A stretch of 64,000 nt of DNA from Pedobacter chitinilyticus (GCF_003313385.1 NZ_QMHN01000002.1:258603-322602); one strand, 5' to 3'; numbered from the stretch's first letter, positions 1-8,794 are shown. The notes: a model not told the origin generated them from the letters alone. Numbers and translations: made by a program.

Positions 1-2
1 AG

Positions 3-533
3 ATACAGCATATCATCAAAAAATACATCACGGGTCTATTCATCCAAATGATTATCGTGAGTATACTGATGGTGCTTACACTTTCCATTTTAGATGTAAA
101 ATATGCCATCTTATTGGGTTTGGTTGCGGGTATTTTTAATATCATCCCCTACTTGGGAATTTCTGTTGCGCTAATTATTAGCGTGCTGATTACCTTCGCC
201 ACGGCGGGTGCCACCAAAGCGTTATTTGTATTGTTGGCCTATGCTGGCGTACATGCTATTGATGGCAATATTTTAATGCCTTTAATTGTGGGTTCGAAAG
301 TTAAAATTAATGCGCTAATTGCCTTTATTGGTATTGTGATTGGTGAAATGTTATGGGGAATATCTGGCATGTTCCTTTGTATGCCTTATTTGGCCATGCT
401 CAAAATTATTTTCCAAAAAGTAGATAGTTTACAGGCTTGGTCTATTTTACTGGGAGAAGAACAGAAACTAGTGGTTAAGAAAAAGCGGACACCATTTTTT
501 GCTAAAAAGAAGAAAATTGAAGCAGATGAGTAA
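3..533 (+). CDS. AI-2E family transporter, C-terminal part
   Basis: This is the 3' end of a gene that begins before the window; the frame is open from base 3 and gives 176 residues. It is strongly hydrophobic, with several membrane segments separated by short loops, an N-I-I-P-Y-L-G motif typical of the AI-2E transporter (PerM/YhhQ-like) family, and a basic, lysine-rich cytoplasmic tail. An in-frame ATG at 48 is internal to the family domain and is not the start. Members are inner-membrane proteins linked to autoinducer-2 export or ion transport, but the substrate cannot be told from sequence. The stop overlaps the ATG of the next gene, so the two are probably translated together. Confidence 0.85.
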   Translation: MQHIIKKYITGLFIQMIIVSILMVLTLSILDVKYAILLGLVAGIFNIIPYLGISVALIISVLITFATAGATKALFVLLAYAGVHAIDGNILMPLIVGSKVKINALIAFIGIVIGEMLWGISGMFLCMPYLAMLKIIFQKVDSLQAWSILLGEEQKLVVKKKRTPFFAKKKKIEADE

Positions 534-837
534 CAACGGCGACCAGTCTTCAAAATCTACCCACATTCTTAGTACTTCGGCTAATTTATTGGGTTTCTGC
601 TTTGTGGTACTTACTTCAACCAAAATCACCAAACTTAACGAAGCGAGTTTTATTGATGAGGGTGCTGCTTTAGCTGTCATGTGTTTTATGAGCAGCTGTT
701 TATTGTCTTTTTTGGCCATCAGGAGCAAAAGTGAAAATCGTTCAGTTAAATTGGAAAAACTGGCCGATGTTTTATTTCTTTGTGGACTGGTTACCCTCTC
801 GCTCACTACCATTTTAATCACATTCAACATTATATAA
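526..837 (+). CDS. small hypothetical membrane protein
   Basis: A 103-residue protein of unknown function. The ATG at 526 overlaps the stop of the transporter gene (stop 531-533), which is typical of translational coupling and is preferred over an in-frame start at 499 lying well inside that gene. A short polar N-terminus of about 17 residues is followed by three predicted membrane helices, the last ending at the C-terminus. No catalytic motif is visible. It sits 3 nt before mazG, so transporter, this protein and mazG look like one operon. I do not recognise the family. Confidence 0.75.
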   Translation: MSNNGDQSSKSTHILSTSANLLGFCFVVLTSTKITKLNEASFIDEGAALAVMCFMSSCLLSFLAIRSKSENRSVKLEKLADVLFLCGLVTLSLTTILITFNII

Positions 838-840
838 GCT

Positions 841-1647
841 ATGCCTGCTAACATTCCTCCTTTAAGTTCTTCAACTGCTGATGGGGCCTTTTTAAGATTG
901 TTAAACGTATTAGATACTTTGCGCACGCAATGTCCGTGGGATAAAAAACAGACCATGGAAACCTTAAGGCACTTGACTATTGAGGAAACCTACGAACTTT
1001 CTGATGCCATTTTAGAGGGTGATATGCAGGAAATTAAAAAGGAACTGGGCGACGTAATGATGCACCTTGTTTTTTATGCTAGAATTGCCGACGAACAAAA
1101 CGAATTTAACATTACCGATGTGCTTAATGGCGTTTGCGATAAGTTGATTAGCAGACACCCACATATTTACGGAGATGTAGAGGCTGACACAGAAGAGCAA
1201 GTGAAACAAAACTGGGAAAAGCTGAAGTTAAAAGAAGGTAATAAATCGGTTTTGGCTGGCGTACCTACCTCGCTACCAGCCTTGGTGAAAGCCAGTCGCA
1301 TTCAAGAAAAAGCCAGGGGTGTTGGTTTTGATTGGGAAGAAAAGCAACAAGTTTGGGAAAAGGTAGAAGAAGAACTACAGGAGTTTAAAGATGAATTTAA
1401 CATTGCCGAAGGAAAAGAAATAAACGTCGAAAAAGCAGAAGGAGAATTTGGTGATTTACTTTTCTCGTTGGTCAACTATGCCCGTTTTATTGACATTAAC
1501 CCAGAAAATGCTTTAGAAAAGACGAACAAAAAATTCATTAAACGTTTTCAATATCTGGAAGGAAAAGCGAAAGAAAGTGGAAAAGCTTTACAGGACATGA
1601 CCTTGGCGGAAATGGATGTGTATTGGAATGAAGCGAAGAAGTTGTAG
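841..1647 (+). CDS. mazG: nucleoside triphosphate pyrophosphohydrolase MazG
   Basis: A 268-residue MazG, the usual length. It hydrolyses (d)NTPs to NMP and pyrophosphate in the cytoplasm and helps clean the nucleotide pool. Two MazG domains are visible: the N-terminal one has CPWD followed by EETYE and a later KELGDVMMH stretch, and the C-terminal one has EEELQEF and EGEFGDLLFSL; the acidic EExxE/ExxD residues bind magnesium. The ATG lies 3 nt after the upstream small membrane gene, so it is probably co-transcribed with it. It is followed by a repeat-rich gap and no gene for 400 bases. Confidence 0.95.
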   Translation: MPANIPPLSSSTADGAFLRLLNVLDTLRTQCPWDKKQTMETLRHLTIEETYELSDAILEGDMQEIKKELGDVMMHLVFYARIADEQNEFNITDVLNGVCDKLISRHPHIYGDVEADTEEQVKQNWEKLKLKEGNKSVLAGVPTSLPALVKASRIQEKARGVGFDWEEKQQVWEKVEEELQEFKDEFNIAEGKEINVEKAEGEFGDLLFSLVNYARFIDINPENALEKTNKKFIKRFQYLEGKAKESGKALQDMTLAEMDVYWNEAKKL

Positions 1648-1659
1648 GATGTTTTATTC

Positions 1660-2010
1660 CTTTAACCACCTAAGATATTTTAGTTTTTTGAACCGTTAAG
1701 GAATTAAGAAACATTAAGTTTTTGGACATGTTCATTTCTTTATGTTTTATTTATTTACCACATAGGCATTTAAGGACATTAGTTGCATATAACCAACTTA
1801 GATGCGCTAAGGTGTCTAAGGTGTTAATTTAATTTGAATCATCTGAGACATTTTAGTTTTTTGAACCATTAAGGAATTAAGGAACATTGAGTTTTTGGAC
1901 ATGTTCATTTCTTTATGTTTTATTCTTACCACCTAAGACATTTAAGAGCATTTTAGTTGCGTATAACTAAACTTAGATGGGCTAAGGTGTCTAAGGTGTT
2001 AAAATAATTA
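1660..2010. repeat. two tandem diverged copies of a CACCTTAGACACC-type intergenic repeat
   Basis: The 412-base gap after mazG holds no gene. It contains two roughly 170-base units (about 1660-1830 and 1836-2007). Each has an ACCACCTAAGA-like or related start, a TTTTGAACC(A/G)TTAAGGAATTAAG segment, GTTTTTGGACATGTTCATTTC, and a GCTAAGGTGTCTAAGGTG end. The unit ends are inversely related (CACCTTAGAC versus GTCTAAGGTG), so each copy could fold. The same family recurs at 2428-2572 and 58707-58968. Confidence 0.75.
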
Positions 2011-2059
2011 AGACATTTTTATTTTTCTTCATACCTTAATGTTTCCTAAATAATCAAAA

Positions 2060-2422
2060 ATGGAAAAATACACCACCGTTGACGAATACATCTCATCTTT
2101 CCCTGAGGAAACCCAAAAGATATTACAGCAGTTAAGGGAAGATTTACAGCAAATGGTCCCAGAGGCAAAGCAAAAAATAGGTTATGGCATCCCCACTTTT
2201 ACCCTAAATGGAAACCTTATTCACTTTGCTGGCTATAAAAGTCATATTGGCCTTTATCCTGGAAGTAAAGCAATTGAAGTTTTTGCAGATCAACTGAAAG
2301 GTTATCATACTTCGAAAGGAACGGTACAATTTCCAATAGATAAGCCCTTGCCCATGGACCTGATTAAAGAATTAGTGGATTTCTGCGTGGTTGAGAATTT
2401 AGCAAAGGGTAAGAAGAATTAG
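2060..2422 (+). CDS. DUF1801 (YdhG-like) family protein
   Basis: A 120-residue cytoplasmic protein of the DUF1801/YdhG family, which shares a frataxin-like fold and is often labelled an iron chaperone without strong proof. It shows the family pattern: YISSFPEE near the N-terminus, a central IGYGIPTF segment and the H-I-G-L-Y-P motif, then a short C-terminal helix. Length is normal. It is flanked on both sides by blocks of the same intergenic repeat and looks like a single-gene unit. The molecular function is unknown. Confidence 0.85.
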   Translation: MEKYTTVDEYISSFPEETQKILQQLREDLQQMVPEAKQKIGYGIPTFTLNGNLIHFAGYKSHIGLYPGSKAIEVFADQLKGYHTSKGTVQFPIDKPLPMDLIKELVDFCVVENLAKGKKN

Positions 2423-2427
2423 GTTGA

Positions 2428-2572
2428 TGTTTTTAACCACCTTAGCCACCTAAGAACACCTTAGCAATGCCCAGCTTAAATGGACTAAAATGTCTTAGAT
2501 GGTTTATTTATTTTTTTAACCACCTTAGACACCTAAGAACACCTTAGCTAAACGACCTAAAATGATTTAAAC
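2428..2572. repeat. two short CACCTTAGACACC-type repeat copies
   Basis: The gap between the DUF1801 gene and the convergent S4-domain gene contains two short copies of the CACCTTAG family (about 2428-2491 and 2517-2572), each starting TTAACCACCTTAG(C/A)CACCTAAGAACACC and the first ending in TGTCTTAGATGG. They are shorter than the units at 1660-2010 and lack the GAACCATTAAGG segment. Confidence 0.7.
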
Positions 2573-2970
2573 TAGTCTTCTTCGAAGAAACTACCCAATA
2601 AACCATCCGTTTCGCGGCGGTCTCTTTTCGTTGGTCGGCCAGTTCCTCTATCTCTTTTTAAGGTAGGTGCATGAAACACTGATTTGAAAGCATGGGTTTC
2701 TTCCACTGGTGTTAAATCTTTATACTTAGTTACCGCAATTTTAGCATCGGTACGGTTGTAAGAAAAATCAACCACCTCAAGTACTTTTCGCTCAAGCCCC
2801 TTACTAATTTGGTATACATCACCAATTTTCACAATAGCCGATGGCTTGATGTTTTGTCCCTTGAGCTTTACACGTCCAGCTTTACAGGCGTCAGTAGCCA
2901 AACTTCTGGTTTTAAAAATGCGAATGGCCCAAAGGTATTTATCTACCCGTAGTTTCTCTGCTTCTCCCAT
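2572..2970 (-). CDS. S4 RNA-binding domain protein, heat shock protein 15 (HslR) family
   Basis: A 132-residue basic protein. Residues about 6-65 form an S4 domain (KLRVDKYLWAIRIFKTRS, then GRVKLKGQ and the KIGDVY turn), as in E. coli Hsp15, which binds stalled 50S subunits carrying peptidyl-tRNA. The C-terminal tail is rich in Lys, Arg and Asp and looks disordered; HslR proteins have a similar basic tail. The gene is convergent with the DUF1801 gene and is followed by repeat DNA. Role in ribosome rescue is known for the family and inferred here. Confidence 0.9.
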   Translation of the reverse strand: MGEAEKLRVDKYLWAIRIFKTRSLATDACKAGRVKLKGQNIKPSAIVKIGDVYQISKGLERKVLEVVDFSYNRTDAKIAVTKYKDLTPVEETHAFKSVFHAPTLKRDRGTGRPTKRDRRETDGLLGSFFEED

Positions 2971-3116
2971 TCTTCAAAATTAAACAATATTGGACAGTTA
3001 GTAGTTAGTATTTAATAATTAGACGAACTAATCAGACTGGCGAAATCTAACTTTTAACGTTTAACCTTTAACTTTTAATTTATAAAGCCTTATTTTGCAT
3101 AAATTTTTAAAATACA

Positions 3117-3935
3117 ATGATTGCTGAACTAAAAAAACAAATAGAGGAAGCTTGGGAAGACAGAAGCTTATTACAATACAAAGAATACTCTGAAGCGATT
3201 GAAACTGTAATACAACAGCTTAACTGCGGTGAAATTAGAGTGGCTGAGCCAGTTCTAAATGGCTGGGGCATTAACGAGTGGGTAAAAAAAGCGGTTATCC
3301 TTTATTTCCCAATCAAACAAATGGGAGAAACTAAAGCTGGTCCTTTTGTTTTTCACGATAAAATGGATTTAAAAACTGACTATAAAGAAAAAGGTGTACG
3401 TGTAGTGCCTATGGCAAGTGCTCGTTACGGTGCTTTCTTGGCTCCAGGTGTGATCATGATGCCTTCTTATGTAAATATTGGTGCTTACGTTGACGAAGGT
3501 ACGATGGTAGATACTTGGGCTACAGTAGGTTCATGTGCGCAAATCGGCAAGCGTGTTCATTTAAGTGGTGGTGTAGGTATTGGTGGTGTTTTAGAGCCTG
3601 TACAAGCTGCTCCTGTCATCATCGAAGACGATTGTTTCTTGGGTTCAAGAGCTATTGTAGTGGAAGGTGTACGTGTAGAGAAAGAAGCCGTATTAGGTGC
3701 TAACGTAGTGTTAACAGCTTCTACTAAAATTATTGACGTTACTGGCCCAGAGCCTGTGGAGTACAAAGGGATTGTTCCTGCTCGTTCAGTAGTGATCCCT
3801 GGTTCATACACTAAAAAATTCCCTGCTGGCGAATATCAAGTGCCATGCGCTATCATTATTGGAAAACGTAAAGAATCTACAGATAAGAAAACTTCTCTTA
3901 ACGATGCATTGAGAGAAAACAACGTAGCTGTTTAA
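3117..3935 (+). CDS. dapD: 2,3,4,5-tetrahydropyridine-2,6-dicarboxylate N-succinyltransferase
   Basis: A 272-residue DapD of normal length. It transfers succinyl from succinyl-CoA to tetrahydrodipicolinate in the diaminopimelate/lysine pathway, supplying peptidoglycan. The N-terminal helical part is followed by a left-handed beta-helix made of hexapeptide repeats (for example GAYVDEGTMVDTWATVGSCA and the IGGVLEP region) and a short C-terminal extension. The GGVGIGG and EDDCFLGSRA stretches are highly typical. It stands alone between the divergent S4 gene and the convergent DUF4136 gene; another enzyme of the same pathway, asd, lies at 56.2 kb. Confidence 0.97.
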   Translation: MIAELKKQIEEAWEDRSLLQYKEYSEAIETVIQQLNCGEIRVAEPVLNGWGINEWVKKAVILYFPIKQMGETKAGPFVFHDKMDLKTDYKEKGVRVVPMASARYGAFLAPGVIMMPSYVNIGAYVDEGTMVDTWATVGSCAQIGKRVHLSGGVGIGGVLEPVQAAPVIIEDDCFLGSRAIVVEGVRVEKEAVLGANVVLTASTKIIDVTGPEPVEYKGIVPARSVVIPGSYTKKFPAGEYQVPCAIIIGKRKESTDKKTSLNDALRENNVAV

Positions 3936-3946
3936 TTTTGGTTGAA

Positions 3947-3999
3947 GGTTACAGGTTGGGAGTTACGGGAGAAAAGCTCATAACTCACAGCCTGTAACC
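3947..3999. terminator. imperfect hairpin between convergent genes
   Basis: GGTTACAGG (3947-3955) pairs with CCTGTAACC (3991-3999), with an inner partial match between GAGTTA and TAACTC. It lies between the convergent dapD and DUF4136 stops and could end transcription from both sides. There is no long T run, so it may equally be a dispersed palindrome. Confidence 0.4.
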
Positions 4000-4004
4000 C
4001 ATAA

Positions 4005-4559
4005 CTAATTTGAAGAATGCGGAGGATATTGTGCTAAAATTTCTTTCACCCCTTCGTTAATCCTCTCTTCTCTATTTTTAAAACTATCTAGATTAAAGCC
4101 ATCGCCTCGACCGTGCCAAACATGCATTTTAGTTTTTGGGTCTAAGAAGTCGATGATAAACAATCCTTCTTGGTAACGGTCAAAAGAACGCATTCCAACG
4201 CCCCAATACGGACCCCAGCCCCAACCCCAGCCTCCTCGCCATCCCCATGGGCTATAAAAACCATTATCGTACACATCGGTACGTTCACGTTTCATTACCA
4301 CCAAGTTGACAAATAAATCTGGATTAGCGGTCTTTGTAAAGCCTTTGGCCTGCATCTCTGTATCCACGGCAGCCATCATTCGCTTTTTATCTAAGCCATT
4401 CACCTCGAGTTTTTCCAAACCCTTTTCGTAAAAGTTATAGGTTTTGTAGTTTTTAAAATCCACGTCTTTATCAAAATCTGACGCAACGCGTAAACTTGTA
4501 CAGGCGGATAGTAGTACAGCGACTACTAAAAAACCACCTAATTTTTTTAATGAGTTCAT
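4005..4559 (-). CDS. DUF4136 domain-containing lipoprotein
   Basis: The ATG at 4559 gives 184 residues beginning with a lipoprotein signal peptide whose lipobox is LSAC (Cys20); an in-frame upstream start at 4640 would put 27 residues before the signal and is rejected. The mature part matches the DUF4136 pattern: SDFDKDVDF near the N-terminus, KTYNFYE, and a domain ending with FKNREERINEGVKEIL. A Gly/Trp-rich stretch (positions about 107-120, GWGWGWG-like) is a common insertion in this family. It is probably anchored in the outer membrane. Function unknown. Confidence 0.88.
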   Translation of the reverse strand: MNSLKKLGGFLVVAVLLSACTSLRVASDFDKDVDFKNYKTYNFYEKGLEKLEVNGLDKKRMMAAVDTEMQAKGFTKTANPDLFVNLVVMKRERTDVYDNGFYSPWGWRGGWGWGWGPYWGVGMRSFDRYQEGLFIIDFLDPKTKMHVWHGRGDGFNLDSFKNREERINEGVKEILAQYPPHSSN

Positions 4560-4707
4560 AACATTTGTGTGTTTCGTTATACATCCATTTATCATTATAA
4601 ATTTAACGATAACTTTTTGCGTTTTATATAGGCTTAACACATCTGTACGTCAAATGTTGGGGTAAAAAATGTAATAAATTAGGTAGATAAGCTTGATTTG
4701 TAATGCT

Positions 4708-4715
4708 TAACTTTG
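4708..4715 (+). promoter_or_regulatory. Bacteroidota -7 promoter element of tsaC
   Basis: TAACTTTG fits the Bacteroidota -7 consensus TAnnTTTG. It ends only 4 nt before the ATG at 4720, so the transcript would be leaderless or nearly so. No convincing -33 TTTG is seen at 17-21 nt spacing. Confidence 0.5.
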
Positions 4716-4719
4716 CTAC

Positions 4720-5289
4720 ATGGCAATGAGAGAAGAAATCAACAAAGCGTTAGAGGTACTTAAAAATGGCGGTGTAATTCTTTACCCTACGGATACGGTT
4801 TGGGGATTGGGCTGCGACGCTACCAATGAAGAGGCTGTTGCAAAGGTGAATGAAATCAAAGGCAGACCTGCTGAAAAAAGCTTAATTGTACTGTTAGATA
4901 CCGACAACAAACTACAAAGTTATGTAAATGAAGTGCCAGAGGTGGCGTATGACTTAATCGAATATGCCGAAAAACCTTTAACGGTTGTATTTTCCAATGC
5001 CAAGAATTTAGCCAGCAATGTCATTAATTCCGATGGAAGCGTAGGCATCAGGATACCGAAACACGAATTCTGCCAACAGTTGATTCAACGTTTTCGCAAA
5101 CCAATTGTATCTACCTCCGCTAATATTAGTGGAGAGGTTACCGCCCGCTTTTTCGACGAAATAAGTGAACAAATTAAAGATGCGGTGGATTACATTGTGG
5201 ACTTAGAACAGGAGAACAGAACACCTAAACAACCTTCTACCATTGTTAAATTAGGTACTGGCGGACAATTTGAGTTTATCAGGAAATAG
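4720..5289 (+). CDS. tsaC: L-threonylcarbamoyladenylate synthase (TsaC/Sua5/YrdC)
   Basis: A 189-residue YrdC-domain protein that makes threonylcarbamoyl-AMP from threonine, bicarbonate and ATP, the first step of t6A37 modification in ANN-decoding tRNAs. Family signatures are VILYPTDTVWGLGC near the N-terminus, the KGRPAEKSL motif that contacts the adenylate, and STSANISGE in the middle. It has no Sua5 extension, so it is the short TsaC type. A second ATG two codons downstream is an alternative start. It is the first of a run of tRNA-maturation genes (cca and miaA follow). Confidence 0.95.
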   Translation: MAMREEINKALEVLKNGGVILYPTDTVWGLGCDATNEEAVAKVNEIKGRPAEKSLIVLLDTDNKLQSYVNEVPEVAYDLIEYAEKPLTVVFSNAKNLASNVINSDGSVGIRIPKHEFCQQLIQRFRKPIVSTSANISGEVTARFFDEISEQIKDAVDYIVDLEQENRTPKQPSTIVKLGTGGQFEFIRK

Positions 5290-5298
5290 TGTTTTTGT

Positions 5299-5365
5299 TA
5301 TTGAGAGGCACAAAGTAATCTTCCAACTATCAGATGGCTACTTTTCGCTTTGAGATTGCTTCATC
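5299..5365. repeat. remnant of an AAGCAATCT-type inverted repeat
   Basis: The tsaC-cca gap contains TTATTGAGAGGCACAAAG with AAGTAATCT, then 30 bases, then AGATTGCTTC. This imperfect inverted repeat resembles the element at 8636-8704. Confidence 0.45.
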
Positions 5366-5387
5366 CGCAGTATTTAAAGGTTTTTCT

Positions 5388-5395
5388 TACTTTTG
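5388..5395 (+). promoter_or_regulatory. Bacteroidota -7 promoter element of cca
   Basis: TACTTTTG fits TAnnTTTG and ends 8 nt before the ATG at 5404. This argues that translation begins at 5404 or later, not at the in-frame TTG at 5350 upstream of it. Confidence 0.45.
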
Positions 5396-5403
5396 CTATC
5401 AAT

Positions 5404-6840
5404 ATGCAAATCAATCAACAGACTGGCGATACCAACTTTCCATTAAGCAAGATGGAAGCTCCTATATTTAAAGTATTAGCCGAAACTGCCGAAAAAACCA
5501 ACACAGAAATCTACGTTATTGGCGGATTTGTTCGTGACCTTTACTTAGACCGACCCTCCAAAGATATTGATGTAGTGGTATTGGGCAATGGAATTGCGTT
5601 TGCTGAAAAAGTGGGACAAAAGCTAAAAACCAATGTAGCGGTTTTCAAGAATTTTGGTACGGCCATGCTGAAGCATTCAGATTTGGAAGTAGAATTTGTA
5701 GGTGCCCGTAAAGAAAGTTACCGAGCAAATTCGCGTAAGCCAATTGTGGAAGATGGCACTTTAGAGGACGACCAACTCCGCAGGGACTTTACCATTAATG
5801 CTTTGGCAATTTCTCTAAATCAACCGAGTTTTGGTCAAATAGTTGATCCTTTTAATGGACTAGAAGACTTAGAAAACAAACTCATCCGTACGCCGCTAGA
5901 CCCTGTGGTAACCTTTTCTGACGATCCATTGCGAATGATGAGAGCCATCCGCTTTGCTAGCCAACTTAACTTTAAAATAGACCAAACGGCTGTTGATGCC
6001 ATCCAATCGCAGAAAGAACGCATAAAAATTGTTTCGAAGGAGCGGATAAGCGATGAATTGAACAAAATCATACTTTCTAAAAAACCATCTATTGGCTTCA
6101 ACTACCTATTTGACACAGGGTTATTAGAGCTCATATTCCCGCAAATGGCCAAGCTTTACGGAGTGGATGTAATTAAAGGACGTGCGCATAAAGACAACTT
6201 TTATCACACTTTAGAGGTTTTAGATAACATTTGCCAAACTACTGATGATCTTTGGCTACGTTGGGCGGCCATTCTTCATGATATTGCCAAACCAGCCACC
6301 AAACGTTTTGAGGAAGGTCATGGATGGACTTTCCACGGACATGAAGACAAAGGTGCCCGCATGGTTCCCCAAATTTTTGCACAGCTTAAACTTCCTTTAA
6401 ACGAAAAAATGAAATTTGTGCAGAAACTAGTACAATTACATTTACGTCCTATCGTATTGGCTCAGGATATTGTGACCGACTCGGCAGTGAGACGTTTATT
6501 GTTTGAAGCTGGCGAAGATATAGAGAGTTTAATGTTGCTTTGCAATGCAGATATCACCACTAAAAACGAGTATAAAGTCAAAAAATACCGCAACAACTTT
6601 GAACTTGTAAAGCAAAAACTCAAAGACGTAGAGGAGAGGGACCAGTTGCGCAACTGGCAACCCCCTATTTCGGGAAATGATATCATGGAAACTTTCGGAC
6701 TTTCTGCAGGCAAGGAAGTAGGTATTTTAAAAAATGCCATCCGCGAGGCCATTTTAGAGGGCGATATTACCAATAGCTACGAAGAGGCTTTTAACTATAT
6801 GCTCCAAAAAGCCAAAGAGTTAGGTTTAAGTCACGTTTGA
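5404..6840 (+). CDS. cca: CCA tRNA nucleotidyltransferase with HD domain
   Basis: 478 residues from the ATG at 5404. It adds or repairs the CCA end of tRNAs (or part of it). The class II nucleotidyltransferase head is clear: GGFVRD at 40-45, DID metal-binding acids at 54 and 56, RRDFTINAL about residue 130, then the RMMRAIRFA helix. A C-terminal HD domain ([15 protein letters not shown] near 291, HGHEDKGA) is fused on, as in many bacterial homologues. An upstream TTG start at 5350 precedes a plausible -7 element and is rejected; ATG 5452 is another option. In some bacteria such proteins are A-adding only, which cannot be decided here. Confidence 0.92.
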   Translation: MQINQQTGDTNFPLSKMEAPIFKVLAETAEKTNTEIYVIGGFVRDLYLDRPSKDIDVVVLGNGIAFAEKVGQKLKTNVAVFKNFGTAMLKHSDLEVEFVGARKESYRANSRKPIVEDGTLEDDQLRRDFTINALAISLNQPSFGQIVDPFNGLEDLENKLIRTPLDPVVTFSDDPLRMMRAIRFASQLNFKIDQTAVDAIQSQKERIKIVSKERISDELNKIILSKKPSIGFNYLFDTGLLELIFPQMAKLYGVDVIKGRAHKDNFYHTLEVLDNICQTTDDLWLRWAAILHDIAKPATKRFEEGHGWTFHGHEDKGARMVPQIFAQLKLPLNEKMKFVQKLVQLHLRPIVLAQDIVTDSAVRRLLFEAGEDIESLMLLCNADITTKNEYKVKKYRNNFELVKQKLKDVEERDQLRNWQPPISGNDIMETFGLSAGKEVGILKNAIREAILEGDITNSYEEAFNYMLQKAKELGLSHV

Positions 6841-6968
6841 TTTACAATTTGAAATTTCTAAAACACCATTTAACGATTAACGTTATACATCGGAGAACCT
6901 GTTTTCAGACTTCCTGACTTCGAAGTTTTTTTATATTTTTACCCCACAATAAAGCAGTATTATAGGAC

Positions 6969-7622
6969 ATGGCCATTTATAGATTTAGAGTTTCTTTCGA
7001 AGATTACGACGATATCACACGTGAGATTGATATCAAAAGCAACCAAACTTTCGAAGATTTACATAGAGCTATACACCGCAGCACTGGATACAATGCCGAT
7101 AAGTCTTCGTCATTTTACGTAAGTACCGACAACTGGATTAAAGGCGAAGAAATTGCCATACATCCTACTCAACGTAAAATTGACAATGGTGTAACTTTGA
7201 TGGAGAAATCGAAGTTGAGCAGTTTTATTGAAGACCCACATCAAAAATTCTATTATATCTACAATTTTGATAGGCCATACGATTTCCACGTAGAGCTGAT
7301 TAAGATTATATTGGATAACGACCCTAAAATTGAATATCCTTATTTGGTAAAAAGTGTTGGAGAAGCACCAAAAATTATCGACAAAAGCAATATCGATAGC
7401 ATTGTAGCAAGTAGCGCCGCAGTGGACAACGATTTTGATTTCTTAAATGAAATGGATTTCGTTCCTGAAGATACAGATGAATTAGAAGCCATGGGAGGCA
7501 GAGGAATCAATGCTCAAGAAGAAGAAAGCGATGACGAAGAGGACGAGCAAGAAGATGAATTTGGCGATGGTGAAGAGGATTATGGTAACGATGAGTACGG
7601 CAACGACAAAGACGACTATTAA
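6969..7622 (+). CDS. plasmid pRiA4b ORF-3-like protein with acidic tail
   Basis: A 217-residue cytoplasmic protein. Residues about 1-165 resemble the plasmid pRiA4b ORF-3 / IS1096 TnpR-like fold (YRFRVSFEDYDDITREIDI, then TFEDLHRAIH and the SSFYVSTDNW segment). The last 40 residues are almost only Glu, Asp, Gly, Asn and Tyr, giving an extremely acidic tail. No function is established for the family. It sits directly upstream of miaA (58 nt gap) in the same direction, and the pair may be co-transcribed. Despite the plasmid name there is no other sign of mobility here. Confidence 0.8.
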   Translation: MAIYRFRVSFEDYDDITREIDIKSNQTFEDLHRAIHRSTGYNADKSSSFYVSTDNWIKGEEIAIHPTQRKIDNGVTLMEKSKLSSFIEDPHQKFYYIYNFDRPYDFHVELIKIILDNDPKIEYPYLVKSVGEAPKIIDKSNIDSIVASSAAVDNDFDFLNEMDFVPEDTDELEAMGGRGINAQEEESDDEEDEQEDEFGDGEEDYGNDEYGNDKDDY

Positions 7623-7680
7623 GATCGTTACAAGTTCTGAGTTGTAAGTTATAAGTTTCCTATATCCAATTGTAAAAGTC

Positions 7681-8583
7681 ATGGCACAAAAAACATTAAT
7701 CGTAATCGTTGGGCCAACGGCAATTGGAAAAACTTCGCTGGCTATTGAACTGGCCAAGCATTTTCAAACTGAAATTATTTCTGCTGATTCAAGACAGTTT
7801 TTTAAAGAAATGAGCATTGGAACTGCCAAACCTTCCGCAGAAGAATTGGCGGCAGCTCCTCATCATTTCATTAATTCGCATAGTATTAACCAGCTTTTTA
7901 GCACTGGTGATTTTGAAGTGCAGGCCTTAGCTTTAATGGAGAAACTATTTGCCAAACATGATGTATTGGTGATGGTTGGAGGTTCTGGCTTATACATCAA
8001 TGCCGTTTGCAATGGTTTGGATGACATGCCTGAAATTGACCTTGACATTCGTGAAAAGCTTAACCAACAATTTGTTGATGAAGGCATTGAATCCATTAGA
8101 AAGCAATTGGCAGTGCTTGACCCCGAATATTTTGCAAAAGTGGATCAAAGCAATCCGCAGCGTATGATTCGTGGTTTGGAAGTGGTATTATCAACAGGAC
8201 AAAAATTAAGTTCCTTTCTTACCTCCAACAAAAAAGAGCGTCCTTTTAACATCATCAAAATAGGTTTGAATACCGAACGGGAAAAGCTTTACAACCAAAT
8301 TAACCATCGGGTAGATTTGATGATGCAAGAAGGCCTGCTAGAAGAAGTAAAATCTTTGGAGGCTTATAAAGAACTGAATGCGTTAAAAACAGTTGGCTAT
8401 TCCGAAATTTTCGACTACTTGGAGGAAAAGATTGACTTAACTACTGCTATTGATAAGATTAAGCAGAATACCCGCCGATTTGCCAAAAGGCAATTAACTT
8501 GGTTTAAAAAAGACACACAAATCACTTGGTTTGAACCCAGGCAGAACAAAGAAGTGCTTGATTTTGTCAATCGAAGTTTATAA
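7681..8583 (+). CDS. miaA: tRNA dimethylallyltransferase
   Basis: 300 residues, normal for MiaA. It transfers a dimethylallyl group to A37 of UNN-decoding tRNAs. The P-loop GPTAIGKTS (11-19), the ADSRQ motif that contacts dimethylallyl diphosphate and tRNA, FKEMSIGTAKP, and the GGSGLY segment are all present, followed by the NPQRMIRGLEV and TRRFAKRQLTWFKKD signatures near the C-terminus. Start ATG at 7681 places the P-loop in the expected position. It lies close behind the pRiA4b-like gene and within a group of tRNA genes. Confidence 0.97.
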   Translation: MAQKTLIVIVGPTAIGKTSLAIELAKHFQTEIISADSRQFFKEMSIGTAKPSAEELAAAPHHFINSHSINQLFSTGDFEVQALALMEKLFAKHDVLVMVGGSGLYINAVCNGLDDMPEIDLDIREKLNQQFVDEGIESIRKQLAVLDPEYFAKVDQSNPQRMIRGLEVVLSTGQKLSSFLTSNKKERPFNIIKIGLNTEREKLYNQINHRVDLMMQEGLLEEVKSLEAYKELNALKTVGYSEIFDYLEEKIDLTTAIDKIKQNTRRFAKRQLTWFKKDTQITWFEPRQNKEVLDFVNRSL

Positions 8584-8635
8584 AAACACATCGGAACTTA
8601 AACTTCATTCTTTTTGTTTAGATAATTCGATTTAG

Positions 8636-8704
8636 GATTGCTTCATAAACTCGCAATGACGCTCCTACTATCATTTTTGTAAGGAAGAATGACGAAGCAA
8701 TCTT
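8636..8704. repeat. imperfect inverted repeat (GATTGCTTC / GAAGCAATC)
   Basis: GATTGCTTCATAAACTCGC near 8636 faces AATGACGAAGCAATC near 8690-8704. It resembles the remnant at 5299-5365 and shares the AATGACG core with the GTCATT-type elements. The gap holds no gene. Confidence 0.5.
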
Positions 8705-8786
8705 TTTGAATACAACCGAAGACCTAAAATCTAATCCTTCATACATTTCTTAACATACATCAAAAACTTTGACCCGATATTGAAGT

Positions 8787-8794
8787 TATCTTTG
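8787..8794 (+). promoter_or_regulatory. Bacteroidota -7 promoter element of the LLM oxidoreductase gene
   Basis: TATCTTTG matches TAnnTTTG, 19 nt before the ATG at 8814. A TTTG at 8768-8771 is a possible -33 element at slightly short spacing (15 nt). The purine-rich AAGAAAGGAAA just before the ATG may help ribosome binding. Confidence 0.55.

Noticed and set aside
468..956. Minus-strand open frame of 162 codons
   Set aside because: It is antisense to the small membrane gene and the start of mazG, has no recognisable domain, and the plus-strand genes are clear.
1660..2010. Possible CRISPR array
   Set aside because: Only two long diverged units, internal symmetry, no short regular repeats with unique spacers and no cas genes nearby.
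6969..7622. Mobile-element cargo because of the plasmid/IS-derived family name
   Set aside because: No transposase, inverted ends or composition shift around it; the family is widespread in chromosomes.
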